The translations under genes were made by a program, and so were the position numbers. A DNA stretch of 64,000 nt, taken from assembly GCF_016086655.4 (NCBI RefSeq), contig NC_052136.2, positions 56,536,492 through 56,600,491 of the forward strand, written 5' to 3'. The first letter of the stretch is position 1. Each line of letters starts with the position of its first letter. Under the pieces are notes generated by a model. The model did no database searches, was not told where the DNA came from, and saw only the letters and a program-made list of their open reading frames with translations. Source of the DNA: Lepeophtheirus salmonis. Taxonomy: Eukaryota; Arthropoda; Copepoda; Siphonostomatoida; Caligidae. This document shows positions 12,990 through 24,229 of the stretch, one piece after another.

Positions 12990-13440
12990 GTCGAAAAAAT
13001 AACCCTCCATAACTGGTTCATTTTTGCAAATATTGCAAAAAATTATGTAACAAAATGTTTCCGAAATTGAAAATATTTAGAGAGTGAGACTCACAAATTT
13101 TATTTACAAAATGTATCGTTTTGTGGTATTTCTGTTAAAAATATTGAAAATTGACGCTTGATAAAAAATGGCGGGGAAAAAGAGAGAAAAAATGAAAAAA
13201 ATTGAAAAATTATCAGAAAATGATAGATATTTCAGTTAAACATCAATTTTTATTTGGCAAATTTATATGCAAACCAATCTCCAGACAAATTTCTATAAAC
13301 TATTATATTTACTAATCCCATATTCCAATGACAGTTCATTTTTTTACACCTAAAATTAATGAAATTACAATTTTCACGAATTTCTTTTTTTACCCATAAC
13401 TTTTTGATTTTGAATAAATTTAGAAAACGAAGTTATTCGT
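12990..13440. repeat. Unclassified dispersed repeat, copy 1 of a pair
   Basis: Matches 57040-57500 in the same order: AAATTGAAAATA, ATTGAAAATTGA, GATATTTCAGTTAAACA, AAATTTATATGC, CAAATTTCTA and TTGATTTTGAATAAATTTAG. Non-coding. Confidence 0.6.
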
Positions 13441-13837
13441 ATAGTTGTTGTTTGAAACGCCACTCCCTTTTTGATATATAACTCAAAACCTTATCTAGTC
13501 TCCATGAGCTGCAAAAAACGGTTTTTGTGTTTGGGCATAGCATAAGCACTTATATGACCCCCAAAAAAAAAAAAAAGACAATATATAAAAACAAAAATAT
13601 AATAATCGACACCCCCGTCTTAGCACGTCCGAACCGCTAGTTCGATGAAGGTACAACCTTAGTAATGGTAGCTACCATACAGTTTTGGCTGTTGGTTTCG
13701 GCCCAGAAATGCTAGAACGGTCCGAGACCGTTATATTTTTTGCTGGACGGAACTAGTTCGACCTTTTAGAAGTGCAGTCAAGATCGATCCCAAAGAAATA
13801 TTAGATCTAGATCCGAATTGTTGATTAAGTCAGTTAT

Positions 13838-14190
13838 TTTTCCACTTTTTTCGAATTTTGAGTACGTCTAGTTCGGAAAACATGTGTTATGATAAGAAAA
13901 TAATCTATCCAAAAATTTCTAAGATCAAAAAACAGTATCGACATTATTCTAGCCTATAAAAAATATTAGTAAATTTTTTTTCTGAAGCTACCCTATGGAG
14001 CAAAAAGAGTGAATAACAAAAGAATATTTTGATTTTTCCTTTCTGAAAATTTAGAAAAAAAAAATCCATTATACGTTGATCATCATCAACTTTCCCAACT
14101 TTTTTCTTTTCTTCTCTGAATAAGATAATTTTAGGAAAAAAACTTTAAAATACTTTTTATAGTTTAAGAAAAATTATTTCATATGGAATC
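13838..14190. mobile_element. Long-TIR element, left half only
   Basis: Begins with CACTTTTTTCGAATTTTGAG and continues with the family core (CTGAAGCTACCCTATGGAGC, TTTCTGAAAATTTAG). The right arm is absent. It directly precedes an unclassified dispersed repeat. Confidence 0.55.
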
Positions 14191-14264
14191 TGATAATGTC
14201 TACTTAGTACACATAACATAATTTTTTTTTTCTTTTTGCACAATTTTATTTGAGATGTGCCACC

Positions 14265-14690
14265 TGGCACTAGATACTTTCGCCTTAAAGCTACTTCGCC
14301 TCGAGGATATTTTGTCTTAATATATAAATAAATTAGGTATGATTATATGCCTTTTTTGGTTGAAATTGATGTTCCCTTTGATTTCTTTTAGTTAAAATAT
14401 GTAACTTTTATTACTATAAAAAAATTAAAGGTTTGTTTTCTGTTGGAAAAATGAATGAATTATGCCCCGAAATTTCAATACTATCGAAATCTTATTATAT
14501 AATGAATTCTAATCAAAGACAAAATAATAATAAAATTAGTAAAATAAAAAAAAGAAAGGATTTGAAAAAAAAAAACCGGTTGAATAGAAAAAGTGCTAAT
14601 TACTTCTCTAATTCTCCAGTTATCAGTTTACTTTAATTTGACATGATGGATAATTCATATCGGAAAGTACTCAAGGATTGACAAAGTAAG
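14265..14690. repeat. Unclassified dispersed repeat, copy 1
   Basis: Aligns over about 400 bp with 34880-35270. Shared words include CTCGAGGATATTTTGTCTTA (versus CTCAAGGATATTTTGACTTA), AAAATATGTAA, TTTTCTGTTGGAAAAA and CATGATGGATAATTCAT. The 67-codon frame here is Asn/Lys low complexity, not a gene. Confidence 0.6.
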
Positions 14691-14938
14691 TAAAAAGCAA
14701 AAATTTCTAATTCTGCCCCCCCCAGACTCCTATAGTTAGAGAATTCTCTCTTGAATGGATATGATCAAATCTAAATAGTTTTAGTCTAGGAAATCAACAT
14801 TTTAAACACTAATAGGAGGTAAAAGTAAAAAATAAAATAAACTGGAGTGGTTAATGTTTTGGGGATAAATGCCATGCCTTTTATAAGTGTTCTGAATGTG
14901 GATTGAATGAAACTTTATAATTATATAAAGTTTTTCGG

Positions 14939-15579
14939 AGGGCAGTTTGTTTTACAACTTTTTTCGAATTACGGCTAGTTGTGGAAAAGTTGTGATATTT
15001 TAAGAAAATAATCTATACAAAAATTGCATTGTCGTAAAAGGGCATCTTTAGGTAGCACATCTGAATCAAGTTATGAAAAAAGGCAAATAATCTTTACTTA
15101 GTAAACACAGAAACTAAGAAGACATTTTTAGTCATTTCGTATGACATCATTTTGATATACCTTTTTCTAAGCTAAAAATTATTTTAGTCTTATGCAACAA
15201 AAAAAAAGTTAGGTAGATTTGAGGATCCTTGTAAAACTTGCATCCTTTCCCTACATTTTCTGAAAGAAAAGTTCAAAATTTTCTTATGTTATTCCTCTTT
15301 TCCCCCATGAGGTTGCTTTGGAAAAAAAACTTTACGTACTTTAATGTAATTAATTATTCATCAATTATTAATGTAAAATAAGGTTGAATACTTTATTTTA
15401 ATATTACTTGACAAAGTAGTCAGCTTTTGTCTCCTTTCAAACTTAGATCTAGTTGGGCTACTTAAAGATGACCTCGTAGGGCAATGACATTTTACATAGG
15501 TAATTTTCATACCAATTGACAAATTTTCCGCAACTACCCCTAATCGAAATTCGAAAATAGTTGCAAAACAAACGGGTCT
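14939..15579. mobile_element. Non-autonomous element with ~165-bp terminal inverted repeats (reference copy)
   Basis: The left arm starts AGGGCAGTTTGTTTTACAAC and contains TTTTTTCGAATT and CATCTTTAGGTAGCACATCT. The right arm contains the complementary series, with AGATGACC, CAATTGACAAATTTTCC and AAACAAACGGGTCT. The arms pair imperfectly over about 165 bp around an A/T-rich core. No protein is encoded. Superfamily not recognised. Confidence 0.75.
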
Positions 15580-17143
15580 AATTTTCTAATACTTTGATGT
15601 TATTTTATAAAATAAATAATATATCAACATTCAAAACCCTCCTTTTCTTGAAGTACATCTTATATATTATTGTACTTGTACATACCTACTGAAATAGTGA
15701 TAAATGCACATGTGGAAAATCCTTTCATCCATCATGGCTGTGTAATGGAATAGCGCGCGAAATATAAACCGTATGCATGACAATGTTAATACATTGTAAT
15801 TATATATTTAAATAACGTAAATATTTGTATGTATATACCATTTGACTTGACAGATTTGAATCCATTGTGATTTTGAATCTCACTTGGATCGGTTCCATAC
15901 ATTTTGTGACTTGTTCAACTTTTATTTATATATATATATATACGAGTACATACATATAAATCCTTCTCCGTTGCTGTTAAAGAAACTCTTCTTAAATCAT
16001 CCGGATTTGTGCATCAAAAGGTAATCAATCATTTAATGTTTATTTTTTTAGAAATGAGTATGAATGTGTTTGTAAAGGATTCTTTTTGTTTCATTTTTGA
16101 TGGTTTTTATATTATCGAGTAAAATGTAGTTTCTATGTATACATATTTATAGATGACTTATTGGATTTAAGGATTGAAAATTATTAGACTAGACTAAATA
16201 CATGCATGTACATAATTATGCTCCTTGAATGCAGATGATATAAATATCTATTCTTCCAATGCAATTGATAAAGTATGAACATCAATACTTAGTTTAGTTC
16301 GCTTTCGCTATAGCATAATTCTCCATTTTGAATGCATCATGTGTAAATAATCAAATCTTAATTCGCAGGACTGAAATTCTTGAACAGTATGCAAAGCCAA
16401 TTACTCGGACTGTTCAGAAGATTGTTGTATATATTAATATACTATTTTAAATTTTGATTTTACTTTATATATGAAAGACATTATTTCAAATAATTGTTCC
16501 CATTTCTCAAACTACATTTTAAACTCATATTCAACCCACTATTCTATCTTCAAATCATTCAGTGATTGGGATAATGACATCACAAATGCATATTTTATGT
16601 ATAAAACAAAGTGCTTAATATCTGATTCTACTTAATAGTAGAGGAAAATGGTGGTAGAATGCACGAAATTCAATTTTTGGTATAGTATTAAACTTGTAGA
16701 AGTGATATGGATCTTTTTTTTTTTTTTTTTTTGTTGCAAAGTTCAAAATAATATGCATCTTTTGGGAACGATTTAATAACATGTAAGTTGTTTAGATAGG
16801 GATACAATATAAAAAAAAAAAAAATCCCTTTGTACAAAATTGCAAACAAGGCTTTAAGTTCATGTTGGAAATTTCAAAAAAAGGATTAATAAGTTAAAAC
16901 TCTCATTTTAAGGCCACTATTTGGGCAGGAATTGATTTAAACTGTGGTTGATTGATTATTTGAAATTTCCAAAAGTATGCACTGAATGGCTTAGCTCTTC
17001 TTGTGACATTAATAGTAGTTTTTTAGTTTATTTGGAAGGATATGAATGTACCAAAAGGATGATAACCATATCTTTGAGAGATAATTCAAAAAGCATAATT
17101 TTTTATTTTAATTTTCTTTGGTTGTGAAAAAAAGATATGCAAC
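15580..17143. other. Intergenic, no gene seen
   Basis: A TA microsatellite near 15928-15942, a T19 run at 16714 and scattered A runs. No open frame with protein-like composition. Confidence 0.5.
16714..16732 (+). repeat. T19 homopolymer
   Basis: Nineteen consecutive T. One of many long A/T runs in this window, noted because assembly and length calls are unreliable there. Confidence 0.8.
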
Positions 17144-17340
17144 CAGGGGGTGGTGGACTGGAGGGGCTGTAGTTCCTTCCAAATGAAGCATTTTTTTTTT
17201 TGATTAGGAAAAATTATCGCTCTAATTTCATAGGAAAACAGGTGTTAATTCTTTGAATGATTTTTTTTCTGAAAAAGGTCATTTGAGCAAATTATTCCGC
17301 GGAAAAAAAAATAATTTTTTCATAAACTTGGGGGGGGGTA
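17144..17340. repeat. Fragment of the GGGGCGTCC repeat family
   Basis: GGGGGTGGTGGACTGGAGGG followed by a block with AGGTGTTAATTCTTTGAATG and GAAAAAGGTCATTTGAGC. The block matches the start of the 28328 copy (AGGTGTAAAAATTATTTTATGAATG, in part). Truncated. Confidence 0.45.
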
Positions 17341-17728
17341 CACTTTAGTGTATATTTTGAGGGGCATTTTAATTATAAATATTCTTACGCTATATAATGA
17401 AGTCTCTCTTGTAAGAAATATTTCTAATAGTAGATGCATTAATATGTTAATATTTGCAAATTTTAAAAGCAGATGAACTAAAAATTTAATCAATGACATT
17501 AGTAATTTTTAATGTACAAGTATAAATTGATACAAACATCCCCTTATGACTTTTTAATTCAACAGCATAATTATAGATTATATGTATATTCGAGAGTAAT
17601 TGTACTGTCGATCCTAGAATTATCTTATTTTAATAGAATACATTAGAAGGCCTTATTTACATTTGATAAGCTAAAGGTGTTTCCACAAAATCTTTAAGCA
17701 TGTAATGAAGTTTCATGGAGTTCCTTCA

Positions 17729-18091
17729 GGGGCGTCCGCAGGATTATATTTTGAGGAGGGCTTGGTAAAAATCCATATCTATTAAAAAAAAATGAAATTT
17801 TCAAAAATCCCATTTTTGGGAAAAAAATTACAAAAATCCACGGCCATTCACAAAAAATAAAATTTTCAGATTTTTTTTTAGGAAAGAATTTCAAACACCA
17901 TAGTTATTCTCAAATATAATATATTTTTTTATGAAAAAAAATTCAAAAAAAGCGCAGCTGCTTCAAAAAAATATCAAAAATAAAATTTCAAGTTTAAATT
18001 TTTTTTTGAAGAATCAATTTTTTTGGCTATATATTTTTTTTTTTTTTTTGGGGGGAGGACTCCAGCCCCTCCAGTCCACCCCTTCAGACGC
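17729..18091. mobile_element. GGGGCGTCC-ended repeat element
   Basis: Begins GGGGCGTCCGCAGGATTATA, contains repeats with ATCCATATCTATT and ATCCACGGCCATTCAC, and ends CAGCCCCTCCAGTCCACCCC followed by TTCAGACGC, the inverted start. Same family as 11233-11921. Confidence 0.65.
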
Positions 18092-18514
18092 TTTTGTCAT
18101 TATATGATTACATTTTAAATAGATATTATATATATTTTTTGTTATGAGCTCTCCATCACAAAATTTTTGTTATCGTAAAATTTAACTTTAAGAAATTTAA
18201 TTATCGAATTTTTTTAAGAATAGTTGTAGATTTTTGACATTTTTTTTTTGAAAACATTTTTTTTTTTGAATTTTTTTCTTCTTTTTCTTTTCCCTTTCCC
18301 CCTCTCTCTCAAAAAATAAATAAATAACTATATATATTTAATTCTACAGACCCCCTGGAATATTTAGTTTTATTCACCTTTAAAGACTAAAAAGTACAAC
18401 ATCGTTTATTTATCAACCGTCTATGTTCTATTCAATTTTTGAATTATCCTCACCACCAATGCTGTAAAATTTTAATTCCAAAGTATTCATGACATATTTT
18501 TACTTATACAAGTA

Positions 18515-18549
18515 ATAACTTGTACAAAATTGTAATTTGTACAAGTTAT
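18515..18549. repeat. Perfect 14-bp inverted repeat
   Basis: ATAACTTGTACAAA and TTTGTACAAGTTAT flank the 7-nt loop ATTGTAA. It lies in intergenic DNA with no gene nearby. Confidence 0.85.
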
Positions 18550-18672
18550 GCATATTTGTGAGCTGTTAATCTCTCTACTCATGCCTTTAATTACTTTGAC
18601 AATAATTATATTATTATTCGAAGCCTGACAGTCATTTTTACTAAATGAACTATGGACAAATTTATATATTTA

Positions 18673-19190
18673 TTAGTGTTGAGACTTGCTCAAGCACCGA
18701 GTTTTTTTTCGGTTCGGTTTTAAGGGATTTTTTCTTGACCAATTTTTCGGTCCATACAGTGGACCGATTTTTTGGTCTTACTTTATAGACCGATTTTTTT
18801 CCGGTCTCAATTTATAGACCGATTTTCTTTCAGTCTCAATTTATGCACTGATTTTTTTTGTCTCATATGTCTCATTTTTTTTTTTCAAAAAAAATCTCAA
18901 AAGTACACGATAAGTTCTAGAAAAAGATAAGAGACAGCGGGATCAAAATTTCTCCAAGTTATCTCTGTTTAAACTTCGTGTAATGTCATTGTACTTTAAA
19001 AAACATATGATGGCATGTTATAAAAAATTTATCTGTAAAATCGGTCTAGACCTATTTTTTGGGACCGAAGTAGATCGAATTTTTTCTTTGGGCCGATCTA
19101 GACCGAGCTTCTTTTTGGACCGAGCCAATTCAGCCGAACAAAAAATATAAGGGTCCGATCTAGGATATCCAGACCGAAACCCAACACTAA
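18673..19190. mobile_element. TAGTGTTG-ended element with internal GACCGAT array
   Basis: Left TTAGTGTTGAG and right CCCAACACTAA form a short terminal inverted repeat with TA at both borders. Between about 18740 and 18870 a unit near 31 bp (TTTATAGACCGATTTTTTTC, then CGGTCTCAA) repeats about four times. Toward the right, GGACCGA/TCGGTC words recur. No ORF. Possibly a non-autonomous DNA transposon. Confidence 0.6.
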
Positions 19191-19864
19191 TATTTATGTA
19201 CTATATACATAACAAGTCCTTATCCCCCTACTAAATACATATTGTTTGGATGAAGGAATACTCATGCACCATGCAGTGTCAACTTCAAGGTCAAACAAAA
19301 TCATCTTTTCTCCATTTAGTATTTGTTACTAATTTTAATATAATACTAGTTTGCATGAACAATTAATATTCATAAGTTTTTTGTCGTTTCGAATATTGGT
19401 CATGATTCCCTTTGATTTTTTGCAACTTTAATTTATTTTCTTGACTGAGGATGATGATTTTATAGGAATTGACATTTATGAATGTATCTTGCTCCCACAT
19501 GTCTAGGATTTTCCTACAAAGATATCGTCTTAGATGTTAATTAACGTATGTGTACAATTAATTAAAAATAAAAAGAGGAAGATGTTTATCAAAGGAAGGA
19601 TAATAACGTTAGAGGTCAATTTTGTCATTTGAGAAAAGATATATATCAGTGATAGCTTGCATGAGGTATGATTATGACCGTACTACGTGATGCAATGAAT
19701 GTACATAGTGTCAAAGAGGGTCTTAATTTTCTTTCATTGACTAAGAAGATGTCAATGAATAAAAGATGATTACCATCCGTTCCCATAAATCCCTGATAAA
19801 AATGTTCAATGTGGATTTACAAAATATTGTATTGTATACAATAATAATATGTATGCCCGATCAC

Positions 19865-20215
19865 ACAAATGGACATTGACTCGCCGGAAGCTCCAGGAGC
19901 TTGGTTTGGAGGTCCTTATGCAGCTACCTTATAGTTTGGACCTGGCGGCACCAAGTGATTACCCCCCTGTTCCTCTCCATGTCGAATTATTTTATTGGTG
20001 AAAAATTTGCCTTTCAATAGAATCTTGTCCAAATCGATTCTCCCAGTTTTTTGCCAATAGGAACAAGGGTTTCTATGAAAGAGGCATTATGAAATTACCT
20101 GCAAAATACCAACAAGCTATAAATCAAAACGGTGTATATTTACTTTAATCGGATAATTCTTGATTTACTAAATAAAACATTGAAATTAACGAAAAAATAA
20201 TGGGTTTCTTTTTAG
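19865..20215 (+). pseudogene. Mariner (SETMAR-type) transposase, C-terminal fragment
   Basis: Frames read RKLQELGLEVLMQLPYSLDL, APSDYPLFLSMSNYF, EKFAFNRILSKSI, then GFYERGIMKLPAKYQQAINQ (one codon series) and a stop. This is the C-terminal third of a SETMAR-like (DD34D) mariner transposase. The last Asp block (APSDY) is retained, with a few frameshifts. Confidence 0.8.
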
Positions 20216-20255
20216 TTTGTACTATACCTTATATTTGGTTATCAAGTGTTGGATC

Positions 20256-20305
20256 GGTCTAAAAAAAAAAAAAAAAAAAGAAGAAGAAGGAAAAAAAAAA
20301 AAATA
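20256..20305 (+). repeat. A-run and AAG microsatellite
   Basis: About 20 A residues, then (AAG)3-4, then about 13 more A. Simple sequence. The flanks (GGATCGGTCT, AACCGGTCC) resemble the GACCGAT MITE family. Confidence 0.7.
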
Positions 20306-23055
20306 CAGTAGTCCCTATAGTCCAGCCCTTATATAATTTCTATATCCTAGAACCGGTCCTTATCGGTCTGTTATGGTAACTACAATAGCTAAAAGGACGT
20401 AGTTACTAACTATGTCCTTCCAGCTGTTCAACATAACTTCTTTAAAGGGACAATATACCTTAAGTTTAAAGTAAAGGGGCGTTAGGCTAGAACTTATTAT
20501 TACACGTTTTGACTATCATTTAGTATTTTTTTTGTTTTTATATTATCCAATTTTAGCTATGAGGGATGAATAGCTATATAGACAGCTAGGACCACAAGAG
20601 TGAAAAATATCAGACTGATAAAAAAAGACTGATTAGGCAATCAGTCTTAGGACGGATCTCACACTATTGCATAATGAAAATACGGATATAAAATACCTTA
20701 TTATACTCATTTTTGTCCCTTGATGAGATCTATGACTAAAACCATTTATGTTTTAGGGCTCAGAAAACAAAGCCAAAAGTATTATAATACCATACGTGTC
20801 GTGTCATATTTTATATTTGAGTTTGAAACCCTATATATGTGCAGTTTCACATTTTTTTGACTCGATAAACTTGTGCATGCAGTTAAAAATATTAAATATT
20901 CAGTTGATCATTAAAGCGAAAAAGCGCTAATGTCTTAATTATTACTTTCCAGTGTTGCAAACGTATTGCCTCATAGAAAATGTACTAATGCAACTTTGAT
21001 GTTTTATGAAAAATCTAATTGTGAAGGTGTTATATAGAGAAAATCATTCGTTTTATAGTAAAAATCGTCAAGAACAGTCAGTTAGTTACTTTGAATTCTA
21101 AAAAAGTTCCCAAATCATAACCTAAAACTTATATCTTCAATTGTTACAGATTTACAAAAATATAAAAATAAATGTGTGTTTTAAATATGGGCAAGGGTTT
21201 TAATTCTAATAAATCAGAGCAACCTGATCCACCATAAGTTTTTGTAAGTCCTATTCAAGTTTTGAGTCTTTTTACTTCAATTCAAAATTGTGTCTGAGAC
21301 ATAAAAGTCGCAAGGATAATTTCTCAACTCTGCTCAATGAATGATTAATCAATCTGTCAAACTAATTTACCAAATAAAGTCATTTAACATATGAGTAACT
21401 ACTATGAGTAGAAATTAAATTGGGATGAGTTAAGTGTTTGAATTACGAACATTGAAAGTCTTGAAGTGCCACAAGTTATTGCTAGGGATTAGGACTCAAG
21501 TTGAATCAATTTCTTATTAAACTGTAACTTCAAACTGGACTCAAGTCATTGCTTGGGATTCGGCCTCAAGTTGAATCTAAATATCAATAAAATGAAACTT
21601 CAGACCGGAGCCAGGGGGGTAATAGTTCATGGAATAAACGTAGACGTTTATATTTTATGGGTATATTCGATCAGTTTGCCCGCCCGTCATACTTTCTCTT
21701 TCTATCTCGAAATTTGAGACAGTGACAGTGGAAAGCTGACATTCAATTATTGCAACCTTTTAATAGTAATTCAGAGGTTGCCACACTTATGAATTATTTT
21801 CAACACACTGGACTCCTACGTTGGTGACTTGTAAATAATAACTAGTGAAAAACTCTGACTGTATCAGTATATACTTATCTAACTTACAATTCCTAAAATT
21901 TATATTTTCCTCACCTCAAAAGCAAATTATATCATGACAAACAAAAATAATTCGAATAAAATATAATACACTTTTTATGGGTGTTGAACACCAAATAAAA
22001 AAATTGTATAAAAATTATACAAAAAATAATTAATTGCATGTAACCTTTTTCCACCTACTCGTACTTTTGTCATGTAATTATTTTATTATTAGCGCATAAC
22101 TTTTAAATGCCTAAATTCACATGCTTTGACTTTGATCAAGGATAAGTGTCAAATTACATACATATATAATATGCACTGCAAAATTAAATTATAATATAAA
22201 AATATTTTATCCATTTCACAAGGTGTTATTCATCTTTATTTGTACCAACTCATACCTTGATATAGTCTTCGTTTATCTTACTCACTGTCATTTCCGTAGA
22301 ATATACATATAGAAATTATATATTTCATCATCTCAGTGGGGTATAACAACGATTATATATTTTTAAAATAATATGTTAACTGTTGTATTCCCTAGGCGGT
22401 GACTGTTGTTGGTTTCCAAGTGGTAGAAAACTTTTTAGGAGTATACATATACATAAAAAAGAGATTAAAAAAATAATCATCTTTGTCTTATTGATACTTT
22501 TAAAGACAAAAAAAATTTGAATTAGAAATTTTACCGAAAAGCAATTTGTTTTATGTAGTACGTGAGGGTCCTTTTATATGTAGGTCACTATTTCATCATT
22601 GCAAGATCTGTGGAGTTCATTAAAGGTAACTTTGTAATGGCTGATACATAAACACACAAGCCTATGTATATAAATACATAAATGCAATGTTAACTATTCA
22701 TATATTATAGCTTGTAAAAGAAGTTGTCTCACGTTACGAGCAAGTCAAAACATTATAGGTACATCCCATTAATAAATACCACCTATATGACAACAACTTT
22801 AACGGTTTTGTTAAGTTTCAATGAAATTTTTTAATTTATATCAACTGAAGCTGGATTTCTGAGCTAACGAAAAAGTGGCGTACCATTGTTATATATTAGC
22901 TTCAGTAAAAAGTTCTGATAATTTTACGCTAGATGTCTTTAGTGAGCTATATCTTACAATTTGTATCAAAAAGCTGAAAGTATGCTTAAAGGTTAAGCAT
23001 ACACTTTAAAAAAGTTTATTTTACAGTTTTGTGTCCTGTGAAGGGAGTTGTGTAT
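20306..23055. other. Intergenic, no gene seen
   Basis: Contains AACCGGTCCTTATCGGTC near 20350, probably decayed MITE. At 21450-21610 there is an internal duplication of about 60 bp (CAAGT..ATTGCT.GGGATT.GG.CTCAAGTTGAATC occurs twice). Otherwise featureless. Confidence 0.45.
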
Positions 23056-23059
23056 TATA

Positions 23060-23370
23060 ACATTCCAAAATGGAAGTAAAACAAGAGAAACTTTCATACA
23101 TTCTTCAGTATCACTACGGCCAGGGTGAAAAGGCGAAGTAGGCGGCTATAAAAATTTGTGCTGTTTATGGTCATGATATAGTATCGAATGCATCAGCTAA
23201 GTGGTGATTCCAAATATTCCGTTCTGGTAATATGGACGTCAAAAATGTCGATAAAATAATGGAAATTGTCGAGTTGGACCGTCATGTGAGCACTTATTCC
23301 ATTGGCCAGAAACTAAAGATTAGAAATAAAACTGTTTGGAACCGTCTAAATCGGATCATCCTACCAATGT
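23060..23370 (+). pseudogene. Mariner (SETMAR-type) transposase, N-terminal fragment
   Basis: From ATGGAAGTAAAACAAGAG (23069): YILQYHYGQGEKA, stop, AAIKICAVYGHDIVSNASAKW, then FRSGNMDVK and, after a short deletion, NVDKIMEIVELDRHVSTYSI and KTVWNRLN. This is the N-terminal HTH/linker of the SETMAR-like family. It stops abruptly before the catalytic domain. Confidence 0.8.
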
Positions 23371-23469
23371 TTTTTTATCGTAAAAATATAGCGACGAAAC
23401 ACTCAGAACTTTTTACTTCACCTATTATTAATTTTTAATCAAAATAGAAGCAAAAAGGTTAGATATTGC

Positions 23470-23935
23470 CACATTTGGTCTGCGCCAGCCATAGCTACTT
23501 TGATATTGTTAAGAGTATGAACGTTAACCATCATATAGTGTACAAGGTCAGAAAGCTTGTTGAACATGAAGGAACCCTAAGGGGTCAGCCTTGAAGTAGT
23601 AGACCAATAAAATATGAATTTCTCTTTAAAATAATTTTTGCCCTCCCCAGTCTCATGATTTGAATCCTTTGGACTCTTCAATATGGTGGCATATTGAGTT
23701 CAAAGCCTGAACAGTCCACCAAAATAACATCACCAACCTCAAATCCTCGGTTTGGAGGAAGATGTCCAGAAAATTATATACACAAAGTATGTACTGCCTT
23801 TTTACCTCGACTAGAGGCTGTATTTGAAACTATTTTTAAGATTTTCCTGTACAACTTCATTCTGATCTCTTGCGTATGGTTAATTATAGCACAATCAAAG
23901 TGGTCAATGACTTATCGAACACCCGGTATATATAT
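23470..23935 (+). pseudogene. Degenerate mariner, C-terminal part
   Basis: LPSPVSXFESFGLFN-type frames resolve to PPQSHDLNPLDSSIWWHIE, then NNITNLKSSV, then TAFLPRLEAVFE. These are the third-Asp block and C-terminus of a mariner transposase. The right end GAACACCCGGTATA looks like a TIR. It belongs to a different mariner subfamily from the fragment just before it. Confidence 0.75.
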
Positions 23936-24116
23936 AAAAATAACAGCATTGTAATCAAAGCCATTGTGGACAGAATGAAACAAAGACATATTAAATTTTA
24001 TCCATACTAAAGAAATGGTAAAAAGTTTAATGAACAACTAATTACATCTTTAGATATACATTTTGTGACGTTTTGCCTGTACTCAAATACATATGTATGT
24101 ATAAACTACATACATA

Positions 24117-24200
24117 TACTGGGTAGTCCAATGAACTCTGAACACTTACTTATGACGACTTTACGTCCTCTAAGAGCGTGGAGGCGAGTTAAGTCAATTA
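24117..24200 (+). repeat. Mariner left-end-like sequence
   Basis: TACTGGGTAGTCCAATGAAC followed by TCTGAACACTTACTTATGAC has the form of a mariner terminal repeat (TACCGGGTGG..AT.AA...TGAACACT). No transposase follows it directly. Confidence 0.4.
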
Positions 24201-24229
24201 GATTCCTCGAGTTTGAGTTGGTATTTTAA

